From contig NC_017737.1 of the NCBI RefSeq assembly GCF_000259255.1, positions 1 through 64,000 on the forward strand: a stretch of 64,000 nucleotides of DNA, given 5' to 3'. A model generated the notes under the pieces. That model searched no databases. It was given only the letters and a program-made list of their open reading frames with translations, and was not told the origin of the DNA. The stretch comes from Helicobacter cetorum MIT 00-7128. GTDB lineage: Bacteria > Campylobacterota > Campylobacteria > Campylobacterales > Helicobacteraceae. The position numbers and the translations under genes were made by a program. Shown here in pieces: positions 43,580 to 53,520 of the stretch (positions are counted from its first letter, which is position 1; each line of letters begins with the position of its first letter).

Positions 43580-46500
43580 TTAAAAATTCACCACATAGTT
43601 AAAATACAAATTAACATTATCTCTATAGATAATAGTCTCTTTATAACCCTTTAGATTACTTGTAAAATAATCATTAGTGATTAAAGGAATTTTAAACCCT
43701 AGTTCAATACCACTATGCTTAGAGAAATTACTTCTAAAGCCTATAACTAAAGGAAGTTGGAAAGCACTAGTGTGTAGATGAGCTTTACCACCTAAAGCTT
43801 TAATGTCTTTTGCATAATCATTTAATAGAGCATAGTTTGAATTATCCCAAGTAGAACCTAGTAATTCTACTCCTAGTAGAATACCTGTAGTATAGAGACT
43901 ATTCTTACTCTCATAGAAGTTATATAAGAAATCAAAGCCTGCACCATAAGTATGGTGATTGGTTTTTCCTAGGTTATTGTCTTTATTGTTAATGGCAGTA
44001 TTAGCACTAGAATACATATAAGAGTAAGTGGCATAACCTCTAATACCAAAATGCTTTTTCTTACCAAAGAAGTATTTATAACCTATTTGGATATCTAGTC
44101 CATAGGCTGAGTTATTAGTTCTTTGGGTTTGAGTAGTAGGCTGTGTATAAGTAATAGAGCTTGTGGCTACTTGGGAGACATTGTTTTGTGCTTGATGAAC
44201 TACTTTACTAGCGTTTTGAATAACTTCAAGGGTGTTAGCTAGTGGCTTTAAATTCTCTTTATTGTCATTGCCATTAGATAAACTACTATCTATAGATTTT
44301 TGTATTTGTGTAACTAATGTGTTTAAAGCCTCATTAGCATTAGACATTTGATTGCTTAAAGAAATAAGGCTTACTTTAGAGTTGTTGTTTAATTCAGAAG
44401 TAACTTGTTTTATAAGACTAAAGACATTATTCAAGTCTTTGGTAATCTCCTTATAAGCTTTTGTATTCTCATATGAATTAAGTGTAGGGTTTTGATTTTC
44501 TAATGCTGTTTTTAACTCACTAAGGTTATTTTGTAATTGCAAGAGAGAAGTAGTGGTTTGATTTATTTTAAAGGAATTTGGAGCTAGAGTGATAGTTGTT
44601 CCATTAATGGCTATTTTAGTTGGGGTTGTTGGGTTAGGGTTAGAAGTAGGATTAGCATTCTTGCTTTGCTTAGGGTTAGAGCCACTATTAGGGTTTGTAG
44701 TTGAGTCAGCACTAGGGTTTTGGTTCTTGCTTTGACTTCTATTAGGGTTGGGGTTTATTGGGGTGTTATCAGATTTATCTTTTTGGTGAGTTGAAGGAAT
44801 GGGTGGAGTAGGCGATAGTGGAATTGTTTTAGGTTGTGGGGATTGGTTATTATGTGGGGTTGGAATGCTTGGTGTATGCGATTTGCCACCATTGGTGTTC
44901 TTATTGGAGTTATTATGATGTTCTTGACTGCCATTGCCACTTACTATATGTGGGTTATCATCATTTGTTTCCTTGTTAGAACTATCACTATTATTAACTA
45001 TGACTTTATTATGCTTATCATCTTTAGCTGGCGTATTACCCCCATTCTTATCGTGGTTACTAGAATTTTTAGGATTAATCACAATGCTAGGCACAGCTTG
45101 CATTCCATTAACATTGGCAACTTTTTCAACCGAAATGGAATGGTTACTAAAAGTTTCTTTTAAGGTAATGTTTTGACCACCAACATGATAAAGCACATCA
45201 TAGGTGTTAGTCCCAATGTCCTTATACTCACTCGCACTCTTTCCATTAAGCATAATCAATCTATAACGATTATTGGTATAGCTACTTGCCAATTTGGAAT
45301 AATCAATCACGCCATTAGTGTTTAGCACTTCATAGGCTTGATTATTTTCTATAGCACTTAAATTAAAGACAGCATTATTCTTTAATTCAATCGTATTATC
45401 AGCTAATAATTGAGAAAATGGGTCGTTATTATTTTGCGTATTAATCGTATTTTTCCCTGAAAAAATGATGGTGTTCCCATTACCGAAATAAAATTGTCCC
45501 CCCTGATTAAAGGTATCTTTCCCTGAAAAAACTACATCTCCTGTGCCAAAGTTGTAATTAGCACGATTAAAAGTTGTGCCATTAAAGGTGGTGGTAGAGT
45601 TAGTAAGGTTATTGAGATTAGAGGCTTGGATATTAAAATTATAAGTCCCCAATGAAGTGGAAATCTCTGTAGGAGCTGTGTTGGATTGCGTGCTTTTTGA
45701 ATTACTATTTGGTATAGACCCATTGAAAGTTACACCATTATTAAAAGTAGTTATCCCAGAAAAGCTAATGCTAGAAGTGTTATCACTATTAAAAGTGGAG
45801 CTAGAAATTTCATTTTTACCACTAAATGAAATAGTAGAATGATTGCTGTTGTTAAAAGTGGAATTATCTGATACTTTATTCTTGCCACCAAACGAAATTG
45901 TAGAGCTATTGCTATTGCTAAAAACATCATTGGCAATAGTGGTAATTCTAACGCCAGTAAAATTCAAAGTAGAAATATCTGAGTTGTCAAAATAACTCCC
46001 ACTAATAAAAATCGATTCTAAATAACCACTAGTATCGACTGAACTTTGATTATTAGAAGTTACTTTGGCATCATTAAAATTGAGCGAGAAACCACCAAGC
46101 GATAAACTTACATTATTTTTTAATACAAAATTTTGAGAAATATTGATAGTGTTAGCATTTAAACTCATACTTTGAGAAGGAGAATAGTCTTTGTTTGTTT
46201 TGTTTTCAAAAGCATCATTACTTAATGAAAGAAAAGCCTTATCGCCCAATTGAATATTTAAAGAACCATCACCAACATTTGATAAAAACTTTAGAATGTC
46301 TTGAAAATTGTCAAGCGTATAATGTTTTGTAGAGTTAGATATGCCATAAATATTAGTATAGTTATTAATATTGGCTTCAACATCAATTTTTGGAAAATTA
46401 GACTGATTAGCTTGGCAATCACTCAAAGCACTCGTTATATCAGTAACATTCGCCACTAGATATAAATTTGTTGTTGATGTATATTCGCCTTGTGTAAGGG

Positions 46501-46618
46501 CATTGTAACTAATCTGACAATTACCACTTGCCAACACTTCCTTTCCACTTAAAAGCACACTTAAGACTAATGAGGCTTTTAAGAATTTCTTATTAAATAT
46601 CATTGCTTGAACTTTCAT
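43580..46618 (-). CDS. chimeric outer-membrane protein: VacA-like passenger on a Hop-type barrel
   Basis: The 1012-residue protein starts with a signal peptide ending LASG. Residues of about 30-500 are rich in Asn/Ser and hold short repeats (STISFGGKN, STISFSGKN, VVFSGKDTF, IIFSGKNTI), like the beta-helical passengers of VacA-like autotransporters. A Pro/Asn/Ser/Lys low-complexity linker follows (about 510-670), then a helical stretch, and about 839-1012 form a Hop-family C-terminal barrel (YGLDIQIGYKYFFGKKKHFG ... ending in Phe). The Hop N-terminal EDDGFYTSV-type motif is missing. It lies between icd and gltA, near where H. pylori has hopD. An adhesin or immune-evasion role is inference. Confidence 0.85.
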   Translation of the reverse strand: MKVQAMIFNKKFLKASLVLSVLLSGKEVLASGNCQISYNALTQGEYTSTTNLYLVANVTDITSALSDCQANQSNFPKIDVEANINNYTNIYGISNSTKHYTLDNFQDILKFLSNVGDGSLNIQLGDKAFLSLSNDAFENKTNKDYSPSQSMSLNANTINISQNFVLKNNVSLSLGGFSLNFNDAKVTSNNQSSVDTSGYLESIFISGSYFDNSDISTLNFTGVRITTIANDVFSNSNSSTISFGGKNKVSDNSTFNNSNHSTISFSGKNEISSSTFNSDNTSSISFSGITTFNNGVTFNGSIPNSNSKSTQSNTAPTEISTSLGTYNFNIQASNLNNLTNSTTTFNGTTFNRANYNFGTGDVVFSGKDTFNQGGQFYFGNGNTIIFSGKNTINTQNNNDPFSQLLADNTIELKNNAVFNLSAIENNQAYEVLNTNGVIDYSKLASSYTNNRYRLIMLNGKSASEYKDIGTNTYDVLYHVGGQNITLKETFSNHSISVEKVANVNGMQAVPSIVINPKNSSNHDKNGGNTPAKDDKHNKVIVNNSDSSNKETNDDNPHIVSGNGSQEHHNNSNKNTNGGKSHTPSIPTPHNNQSPQPKTIPLSPTPPIPSTHQKDKSDNTPINPNPNRSQSKNQNPSADSTTNPNSGSNPKQSKNANPTSNPNPTTPTKIAINGTTITLAPNSFKINQTTTSLLQLQNNLSELKTALENQNPTLNSYENTKAYKEITKDLNNVFSLIKQVTSELNNNSKVSLISLSNQMSNANEALNTLVTQIQKSIDSSLSNGNDNKENLKPLANTLEVIQNASKVVHQAQNNVSQVATSSITYTQPTTQTQRTNNSAYGLDIQIGYKYFFGKKKHFGIRGYATYSYMYSSANTAINNKDNNLGKTNHHTYGAGFDFLYNFYESKNSLYTTGILLGVELLGSTWDNSNYALLNDYAKDIKALGGKAHLHTSAFQLPLVIGFRSNFSKHSGIELGFKIPLITNDYFTSNLKGYKETIIYRDNVNLYFNYVVNF

Positions 46619-47355
46619 TTTATAATATTCCTTTTTCTTTTATTTAGAAATTTAATCAATAGCTTTTATTTAAAGAAAGCCTATAGTTATATATGACTAC
46701 TGATTTTTTAAAAATCAGAAAAAACTATTTTTTATTTATGTGTATGTGTGTGTGGATAATATTTTGTGCGTTTAGCACAAAAAGAAGTTATATAAGTCTA
46801 TGTAGGTAATTGGAATAAATAGAGTGTTAGTTTCTTCTTAAGAGAGAGAGAGAGACGGAATTTTTGAGATTAATAATCATTTCTTGTTTTACCTTGCATT
46901 CATTTTGTTGCACACTATTGCCTTTTATGGATTTTATGATGTTAAATGTTGGGAATTTAAAAACCAAAGAATGCTAACATAATGTTTCTTAAGATTGAGT
47001 GAATTTTGAAAAATATTTTACAAGACTAGAATAAGAATTAAATCATAATCTAATCTTTAAAAAGTTAGAATATCTCAATATAAACTGTTGTAAGATTAAA
47101 AATATGGATTAAAAATTCAAGGTTAAAAATAGAAAAATACCACTCTAAAAATCATTAAATCTCTTATAATTTTGATTAGGTATTGTTTTTAAATAGAGTT
47201 ATCAATATTAAAGGTTTAATTTTGTGTTTAAAAGTAGCGCTTTAAGCTCAATGTAAAAAATGATAGGCGTTTTTTAAAAAAGAGTGTTTAACTTTTTGGC
47301 TTATAATCACAAATGTTGCGTAAAAAGTGCGAAGTTTAATACAAAAGGAGTCCTA
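46619..47355. other. long AT-rich intergenic region with a vestigial signal-peptide start
   Basis: No intact gene is seen. On the minus strand an ATG (46881) begins MIINLKNSVSLSLS, running into a (CT)7 repeat (46841-46854) and then a stop, like the phase-variable start of hop genes. A perfect hairpin CTGATTTTT / AAAAATCAG lies at 46709-46727. The remaining sequence, up to gltA, holds nothing I can name. Confidence 0.55.
46841..46854 (-). repeat. (CT)7 dinucleotide tract after a vestigial ATG
   Basis: Seven AG units on the plus strand, hence CT on the minus strand, encode Ser-Leu repeats in a 14-codon reading frame. In H. pylori such CT tracts in the signal peptide region switch outer-membrane protein genes on and off. 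No tract length opens a long frame here. Confidence 0.75.
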
Positions 47356-48636
47356 ATGTCTATTACGCTAATCAATAATGAAAACAACGAGCGCTATGAA
47401 TTTGAAACCATTAAATGCACTCGTGGGCCAAAGGCGGTTGATTTTTCCAAGCTTTTTGAAAACACAGGGTTTTTCTCCTATGACCCCGGATACTCCTCTA
47501 CTGCAGGGTGTAAATCTACTATTAGCTATATCAATGGTAAAGAGGGTGAATTGTATTACAAGGGGCATAAAATTGAAGATTTAGTCGCTAAATACAAGTA
47601 TGTAGATGTATGCAAGCTCTTGCTTACAGGCGAACTTCCTAAAAATGCTGATGAATCTTTAGAATTTGAATTGGAATTGCGCCATAGAAGTTTTATCCAT
47701 GAGACTTTATTAAACATGTTTAGCGCATTCCCTACCAATGCCCACCCTATGGCAAAGCTCTCTAGTGGTGTGTCAATTCTATCTACTTTATATTCTGCGC
47801 ATGGGGATATGCACAACGAAGAAGATTACCAAACTATGGCTAGAAGAATCATTGCTAAAATCCCTACTCTAGCTGCTATTTGCTATCGCAATGAAGTAGG
47901 AGCTCCTATCATTTATCCTGATATTGCACGCTCTTATGTAGAAAACATTCTCTTTATGTTAAGAGGTTATCCGCATAGTCGTTTAAAACACACCATTAAA
48001 GGCGAAGTTGAAATCACGCCTTTAGAAGTAGAAGCTTTTGATAAAATCCTAACTCTTCATGCTGACCATGGGCAAAACGCCTCTTCTACCACCGTTAGAA
48101 ATGTCGCCAGCACCGGTGTGCATCCTTATGCGGCTATTAGTGCAGGGATTTCGGCTTTATGGGGGCATTTGCATGGGGGGGCGAATGAAAAAGTGCTTTT
48201 ACAATTAGAAGAAATTGGCGATGTTAAAAATGTAGATAAATATATTGCAAGAGTAAAAGATAAGAATGACAGCTTTAAGCTTATGGGCTTTGGGCATAGG
48301 GTCTATAAGAGTTATGACCCAAGAGCTAAAATTCTTAAAGGCTTGAAAGATGAGCTCCATAAAAAAGGTGTTAAAATGAACGAACGCTTAGGCGAAATTG
48401 CTGCTAAAGTGGAAGAAATCGCCTTAAAAGATGAGTATTTCATTGAAAGAAATCTCTATCCTAATGTGGATTTTTATTCTGGAACGATTCTAACAGCTTT
48501 AAAAATTCCGGTTCGTTTCTTTACGCCGGTATTTGTAATTGGTCGCACAGTGGGTTGGTGTGCGCAACTCTTAGAGCATGTCAAAAACCCTCAAGCTAGA
48601 ATCACTCGTCCAAGACAAGTGTATGTAGGCGAATAA
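47356..48636 (+). CDS. gltA: citrate synthase
   Basis: GltA condenses oxaloacetate and acetyl-CoA. I chose the ATG at 47356 ([16 protein letters not shown]), with AAAAGGAG just upstream, over an ATG 72 nt earlier with no ribosome site; this gives 426 residues, the family length. Catalytic His and Asp residues are in [39 protein letters not shown] and YPNVDFYSG. It lies divergent from the chimeric outer-membrane protein. Confidence 0.96.
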   Translation: MSITLINNENNERYEFETIKCTRGPKAVDFSKLFENTGFFSYDPGYSSTAGCKSTISYINGKEGELYYKGHKIEDLVAKYKYVDVCKLLLTGELPKNADESLEFELELRHRSFIHETLLNMFSAFPTNAHPMAKLSSGVSILSTLYSAHGDMHNEEDYQTMARRIIAKIPTLAAICYRNEVGAPIIYPDIARSYVENILFMLRGYPHSRLKHTIKGEVEITPLEVEAFDKILTLHADHGQNASSTTVRNVASTGVHPYAAISAGISALWGHLHGGANEKVLLQLEEIGDVKNVDKYIARVKDKNDSFKLMGFGHRVYKSYDPRAKILKGLKDELHKKGVKMNERLGEIAAKVEEIALKDEYFIERNLYPNVDFYSGTILTALKIPVRFFTPVFVIGRTVGWCAQLLEHVKNPQARITRPRQVYVGE

Positions 48637-48685
48637 GCTTGACATTAGAACCAATGCTTAAAAAAGCTCATTTTTAAAGAGTGTT

Positions 48686-48712
48686 TTAGAGTAAGCCTAA
48701 AGCTTGCTCTAA
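48686..48712. repeat. 11-bp inverted repeat after gltA
   Basis: TTAGAGTAAGC pairs with GCTTGCTCTAA (one G-T pair, loop CTAAA). There is no T-run after it, so it may be a Rho-assisted 3' end of gltA or simply a structured spacer. Confidence 0.4.
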
Positions 48713-48715
48713 CGA

Positions 48716-48880
48716 TTAAACCCCTATTATATCAATTAAGAAATTTAGCCCATGCATAATGCCAAAACCAATGGCTAACATGTTTTTGATGTAACTTAAA
48801 AATAAGGCATAAAAAAGCCACTAACTTTTCATTAAATTCTTTTTATGGTGCAATAATCTTGCTTGATTTTAAAAAATCCA
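48716..48880 (-). pseudogene. remnant of a decayed membrane-protein gene
   Basis: On the minus strand, short open segments in neighbouring frames read MDFLKSSKIIAP, KEFNEKLVAFLCL and YALFLSYIKNMLAIGFGIMH followed by a hydrophobic end. They look like the C-terminal part of one membrane protein broken by a stop codon and a frameshift. There is no start with a ribosome site. The rest of the gap to eptA holds no gene. Confidence 0.35.
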
Positions 48881-49066
48881 TATCCTTATCAAATAGTTTA
48901 TCAATGTTTTAATCAAATAAAACCTAAGTATTTTATTGACTTACCTACAAAAAGAGTAACCTTTAATAAAATTAAGCCCCCTTTAAATGCAAAATAAAAA
49001 ATAATCAAAGCTAAAAAACGATACAATTTTTAAGCATTTTGTAAAAAGCAAGCGAGAATTAATTTT

Positions 49067-50664
49067 GTGAGATTATTAAGTCCTTTTTTAAAACCCTTTA
49101 GTCCCCTTTCGCCCCTAAAGGCAACCTTTTTTTATAGCATTGCTTTTTGCATTCTCTATCATGTGCCTTTATTTCATTATGCTTACACCCATTCAGAGCC
49201 TAACACCTTTAGCTCTTATCAGCTTTTAGCAACAATTGCTATTGCTATCATTAGCGCTAATGGCATGCTTTTTCTTGTTCTTAGCCTTATCTCTAGGAAA
49301 ATCTTACGCTTTTTTGTAATTGTTTTTGCGCTATTTAATTCTATTGCATTATATTTTATTAGCACTTATCACATCTTTTTGAATAAGAGCATGATGGGGA
49401 ATGCACTTAATACCAACACCAATGAGGCTTTGGATTTTATTAGTTTTAAAATGTTTGTCTTTTTGGTGTTTTTAGGGATAATTCCTAGCTATATTTTTTA
49501 TAAAATCAAGCTTAAAGATTCTCAAAGAAAGCACCAAATTTTAGCGCTATTTGCCTTAATACTTCTCTTTGCTCTCAATGCTTTTTTGAATGCTAAAACT
49601 TGGTTATGGTTTGATAGGCATGCAAAATTTGTAGGAGGTTTGAGCCTACCTTTTGCTTATAGCGTGAATGCTTTTAGAGCTGGTGCTTTGAAATTCTTTG
49701 CCCCTAAAATTGAGCCTTTACCCCCTTTAAACCAACAAGCAAAAGTACTCTTGTAGTGTTAGTTATAGGCGAAAGTGCAAGAAAGCATAATTACGCCCTT
49801 TATGGTTATGAGCGCCCTACAAACCCACAATTAAACATAAGGCTTTCTAAAGAAGAAATCAATGTTTTAGAGGCAACTTCTTGTGCGACCTATACCACTG
49901 CAAGCCTAGAATGTATTTTGGATTCTTCTTTTGAAAAATCTCATTTTAGCACTTATGAAAACTTGCCTACTTATCTTAATAAACATGGCATTAAAGTTTT
50001 TTGGCGTAGCGCTAATGATGGAGATAAGAATGTGCAAGCCACTTCATACAAAAAACGCTCTGAGCTTATTAAGGATTGCTTAGAGTGCAAAGACTTTGCG
50101 CCTTATGATGAGGCCTTACTTTATAATATGCCTAAACTTTTAAATGAGCATGCTAATGAAAATGTTTTGCTTATTTTGCATTTGGCCGGCTCTCATGGGC
50201 CAAGATATGATAAGAAAGTCCCTCTAGCTTTTAGGGTGTTTAAACCCTATTGCTCAAGCGTAGATTTAGCTAATTGCTCTAAAGAAAGCCTCATTAATGC
50301 CTATGACAACACAATTCTTTACAATGATTTTGTCCTAGATAGGCTTATTGATTTGTTAGAAAAGCAAGCACGCCCCACGCTTATGCTTTATGTAAGCGAC
50401 CATGGCGAGAGCTTGGGCGAGGGGGCATATTATTTACATGGGGCTCCAAAAGCCATTGCTCCTAAAGAGCAATATGAAATCCCCTTTATTCTTTATACTA
50501 ACGAATCTTTTAAAAAAGAGCGCAAGCTTTTTATCCCTAATGCACCCCTTACGCAAAAAAGTATCTTTCATAGTGTTTTAGGCGCTTTTGGTGCAGACAA
50601 GAACCCCGATGATGTGTATAAACCCCAATTAGACTTATTTAAAAACAAGGTAGCCCCCCAATGA
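49067..50664 (+). pseudogene. eptA: lipid A phosphoethanolamine transferase, frameshifted
   Basis: EptA adds phosphoethanolamine to lipid A after LpxE has removed the 1-phosphate, giving resistance to cationic peptides. The first frame (229 residues, GTG start) holds the membrane domain. The second, from 49756, begins LVIGESARKHNYALYGYER and carries the catalytic Thr in SCATYTTASLEC, HLAGSHGPRY and YVSDHGESLGE. They are one gene: adding one nucleotide near 49752 would give LLVVLVIGES without a break and a 532-residue protein. The overlap TAGTG could permit re-initiation, but the second part alone has no signal for export. So EptA is probably off. Confidence 0.9.
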
Positions 50665-51245
50665 AAAATCTCTCTTATTATCAAAAATTTAAGTGTCTCT
50701 ATGTGCAAAGTTTGCCAAAATCTATCTCTAAAAATATTATTGGATTTAATATCTTGCTTATGCTCTTAGGCATCTTAATCCCTTTCCCTAAAGTGCCTAA
50801 GCACCATAATGTGCCATTAGTGTTTAATCTAACCGAGCATTACACACGCTTTATCCCTACGATTCTTTCTGTAGCTGTTCCTTTGGCTAAAAGAGATGTT
50901 ATAGGGCTTTTTCAAGTGGCTAATGCCTCTATTGCAACCACTATTCTCACGCACACTCAAAAAAGAGCGCTCAATGATGTAACTATCTATAACCAACGCT
51001 TAGGTGAACGCCCTTATGGGGGTAATCACAACATGCCAAGCGGACATTCATCTATGATAGGATTAGCAGTAGCATTTTTAATGCGTAGATACTCCTTTAA
51101 GGGCTATTTGTGGCTCTTTCCTTTAGTGCCTTTGACTATGCTGGCTCGCATTTATTTAGATATGCACACCATTGGAGCAGTGTTAGCTGGGCTTGGTGTA
51201 GGAATCTTGTGTGCAAGTCTTTTTACAAGCCCTAAAAAGTCTTAA
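50661..51245 (+). CDS. lpxE: lipid A 1-phosphatase
   Basis: LpxE removes the 1-phosphate of lipid A, the step before EptA acts. The 194-residue PAP2-family membrane protein has the signature residues GERPYGGNHNMPSGHSSMIG and ARIYLDMHTIGAVLAG. It overlaps the end of eptA by 4 nt (ATGA). Its stop overlaps that of the convergent nspC by 4 nt. With eptA broken, LpxE action alone would leave lipid A without the 1-phosphate and without phosphoethanolamine. Confidence 0.92.
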   Translation: MKNLSYYQKFKCLYVQSLPKSISKNIIGFNILLMLLGILIPFPKVPKHHNVPLVFNLTEHYTRFIPTILSVAVPLAKRDVIGLFQVANASIATTILTHTQKRALNDVTIYNQRLGERPYGGNHNMPSGHSSMIGLAVAFLMRRYSFKGYLWLFPLVPLTMLARIYLDMHTIGAVLAGLGVGILCASLFTSPKKS

Positions 51246-52453
51246 TTCCTATTTTTATAATCCTCATAAGAAAAGTCCTTTAACACCTTGAAGCCTTTCT
51301 TGTCTAGTTTGGCTAGACTAGGGAGTGGCACACCATTAAAGGTATTGTTTTTAACAATTGTATAATGCAACATGTCTTTAAAAAGAATTTTATCGCCTCT
51401 TTTTAAAGGGGTATCAAAGCTAAAATTTTGCATAAAATCCCCCGCCAAACAAGTAGGCCCACCTAAGACATACGAATAAGTGCCCTTATTTTCGCCCTTT
51501 TCAACTTCTATTACTTCTTCATTATTTTCTACAGAAATTTTAAGGATATTAGGGCGATAGGGCATTTCCAAACAATCTGGCATATGAGCGCTAAAAGAAG
51601 TGTCTAAAATAGCGATTGTCTCTTCGTTCTGCACTAAATCTACTACGCTTGCAAGTAAAAATCCGCATTGCCACCCAATAGCCTCTCCGGGCTCTAAAAT
51701 CACTTCTATATTGTTATAGCGGGCTTTAAAGTCCTTAATAATTTGAATCAGTAATTTGACATCATAATCTTCTCTAGTAATATGATGCCCTCCGCCAAAA
51801 TTCACCCACTCCATTTGCTCCAAATAGGGCTTAAAATGTTTTTCCACATGTTCTAAAGTGCGTTTTAGGGCATCAGAATTTTGCTCACAATGCGTATGAA
51901 AATGCAAGCCATTAATACCCTCTAAGCCATGCTCTTTAACACCTTTTTCAAATTCACTTGGTGTAATACCCAAACGACTTACTTTAGCGCATGGGTTGTA
52001 AATAGCTGGGGTTACTTCACTATAAAGGGGGTTGATTCTTAAGCCCATTTTAATAGGGCTTAACCCTAAATTTTCTAAGCTTTTATTTTTGTCCAAGATT
52101 ATATCTCTAAATTTTACATACTGATAAAAAGAATTAAAAACAATGCTTGTAGCAATAGGCAAAACTTCTTTTAAATCTTCTTCTTTAAACGCTGGGCTAT
52201 AAACACAGATTTCTTTATTAACTTCTCGCCCTCCAAATTCCTCAAACGCTAAATTAGCCTCATAGACCCCACTTGCACAGCACCCACTTAAATATTCTCT
52301 TAAAATATCAAATTCACGCCAAAAAGCATAGCCTTTTAAAGCAAGCAAGATTTTTGCGCCACTTTGCTGTTGCACAAAATCTAAAATCTTAGCGTTTTCT
52401 TCTAAGCGCTCACTTTCTAATACATAACAAGGGGTAGGAATAGAACTATACAT
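51242..52453 (-). CDS. nspC: carboxynorspermidine decarboxylase
   Basis: NspC is the PLP-dependent enzyme that decarboxylates carboxynorspermidine or carboxyspermidine in the alternative polyamine pathway. The 403-residue alanine-racemase-fold protein has the PLP lysine in ILLALKGYAFW, the HFHTHCEQN segment, NFGGGHHITREDYD and VILEPGEAIGWQCG. It is convergent with lpxE (4-nt overlap) and follows cheV by 13 nt, as in H. pylori. Confidence 0.93.
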   Translation of the reverse strand: MYSSIPTPCYVLESERLEENAKILDFVQQQSGAKILLALKGYAFWREFDILREYLSGCCASGVYEANLAFEEFGGREVNKEICVYSPAFKEEDLKEVLPIATSIVFNSFYQYVKFRDIILDKNKSLENLGLSPIKMGLRINPLYSEVTPAIYNPCAKVSRLGITPSEFEKGVKEHGLEGINGLHFHTHCEQNSDALKRTLEHVEKHFKPYLEQMEWVNFGGGHHITREDYDVKLLIQIIKDFKARYNNIEVILEPGEAIGWQCGFLLASVVDLVQNEETIAILDTSFSAHMPDCLEMPYRPNILKISVENNEEVIEVEKGENKGTYSYVLGGPTCLAGDFMQNFSFDTPLKRGDKILFKDMLHYTIVKNNTFNGVPLPSLAKLDKKGFKVLKDFSYEDYKNRN

Positions 52454-52466
52454 TGAAAAACTCTTT

Positions 52467-53435
52467 TTAAGAAACCATAAATTGTTTCACGACTCTTTCA
52501 ATATCTTTGGGGTTAGATTTGGAAATGAAATCATCAGCTCTTAAACTCCTAGCCATATCTTCATTAGAACTCCCACTCATAGAAGAATTAACTACAATAG
52601 GGATTTTAGAAGTTAAAGAGTTAGCCTTAACCTGCTTAATCACTTCAAACCCGCTTGCCTCTGGCATTTCTAAATCCGTGATAATTAACCCAATATTGCT
52701 CACATCAGTTTCAGCGCTAAACAAATAATCTAATAATTTCTTACCATTAATGAAGTCAATATGATGCACCCCAAGCTTATCTAAAATCATTTGCATAGTT
52801 TTTAATACGCTTGGAGAATCATCAGCGAGCAAGACGCATTTTTCAGAATGCACTTTAGAGAGCTTTTCTAAATCATCATGCTTTTCATCTTCAATCCAAG
52901 GGAAGACATCTACAAGCATTTTTTCAATATCTACCACTTGCACCAAGCGCCCATCAAAATAGCGTGTGCGACTCACTAGCTTATTGTTTCCGGTTGAGCC
53001 ACCCACACCAGCACTTTGCTCCATTTCAGTCCATTTCTTATTTAAGATTCTATCAGCCTCATAAATACGCACCCCTATTGTCCAGCGAGAAAACTCACAA
53101 ATCATAATGATGTCATCTTCGCCTTCTTCTTTTTCTATCTTATAGGGGCGTAAATCTTTGGTTTTATTCTTACTATCATAATAGAACCATTTTTTCATAT
53201 CAATTAGAGGGATTGTTAATTCCCTAATAATAATTAAACCCTCTACAAGCGAACTACTATCATGGCTAATAATCGTAAGCCCTCCATGATATTTCACTAC
53301 CTCACGGATTTTAAACACATTTACCGCATACAAATCTTTATTTTTCCCAAGCCTAAAACACAATAATTGCAATTCATTATTTTTATGCAAACTTGTAACT
53401 TGGTCAATGCCTGCTAAACTATTAGCCATGCTCAC
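52467..53435 (-). CDS. cheV: chemotaxis protein CheV (CheW-REC fusion)
   Basis: The 322-residue protein is a CheV coupling protein: an N-terminal CheW-like domain (ELQLLCFRLGKNKDLYAVNV through RTRYFDGRLVQVVDIE) and a C-terminal receiver domain with LADDSPSVLK, the phospho-acceptor Asp in ITDLEMPEASG, and the Lys in ISKSNP. It links chemoreceptors with CheA. It precedes nspC by 13 nt. A TATAAT-like region upstream is shared with the divergent thiE-like gene. Confidence 0.94.
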   Translation of the reverse strand: MSMANSLAGIDQVTSLHKNNELQLLCFRLGKNKDLYAVNVFKIREVVKYHGGLTIISHDSSSLVEGLIIIRELTIPLIDMKKWFYYDSKNKTKDLRPYKIEKEEGEDDIIMICEFSRWTIGVRIYEADRILNKKWTEMEQSAGVGGSTGNNKLVSRTRYFDGRLVQVVDIEKMLVDVFPWIEDEKHDDLEKLSKVHSEKCVLLADDSPSVLKTMQMILDKLGVHHIDFINGKKLLDYLFSAETDVSNIGLIITDLEMPEASGFEVIKQVKANSLTSKIPIVVNSSMSGSSNEDMARSLRADDFISKSNPKDIERVVKQFMVS

Positions 53436-53520
53436 CCCTTATCTAGTAGGTTTTTCATATAATGTATAATTATATCGTTTTTGTGCTTAACTCAACGACA
53501 CTCTAATACAAGGCTTTTTT

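Noticed and set aside
44600-45000. Repetitive DNA in the outer-membrane protein linker as a CRISPR-like array
   Set aside because: Units are irregular Asn/Pro/Ser codons without constant repeats or spacers; no cas genes are near. I see no CRISPR array in the window.
44755-45176. Several short frames on both strands across the outer-membrane protein linker
   Set aside because: They follow from the repetitive Asn/Pro codons of the linker and have no start signals.
49756-50664. The C-terminal part of EptA as an independent soluble gene
   Set aside because: It starts in the middle of the conserved strand leading to the active site, has no signal peptide, and is joined to the membrane domain by one added nucleotide.
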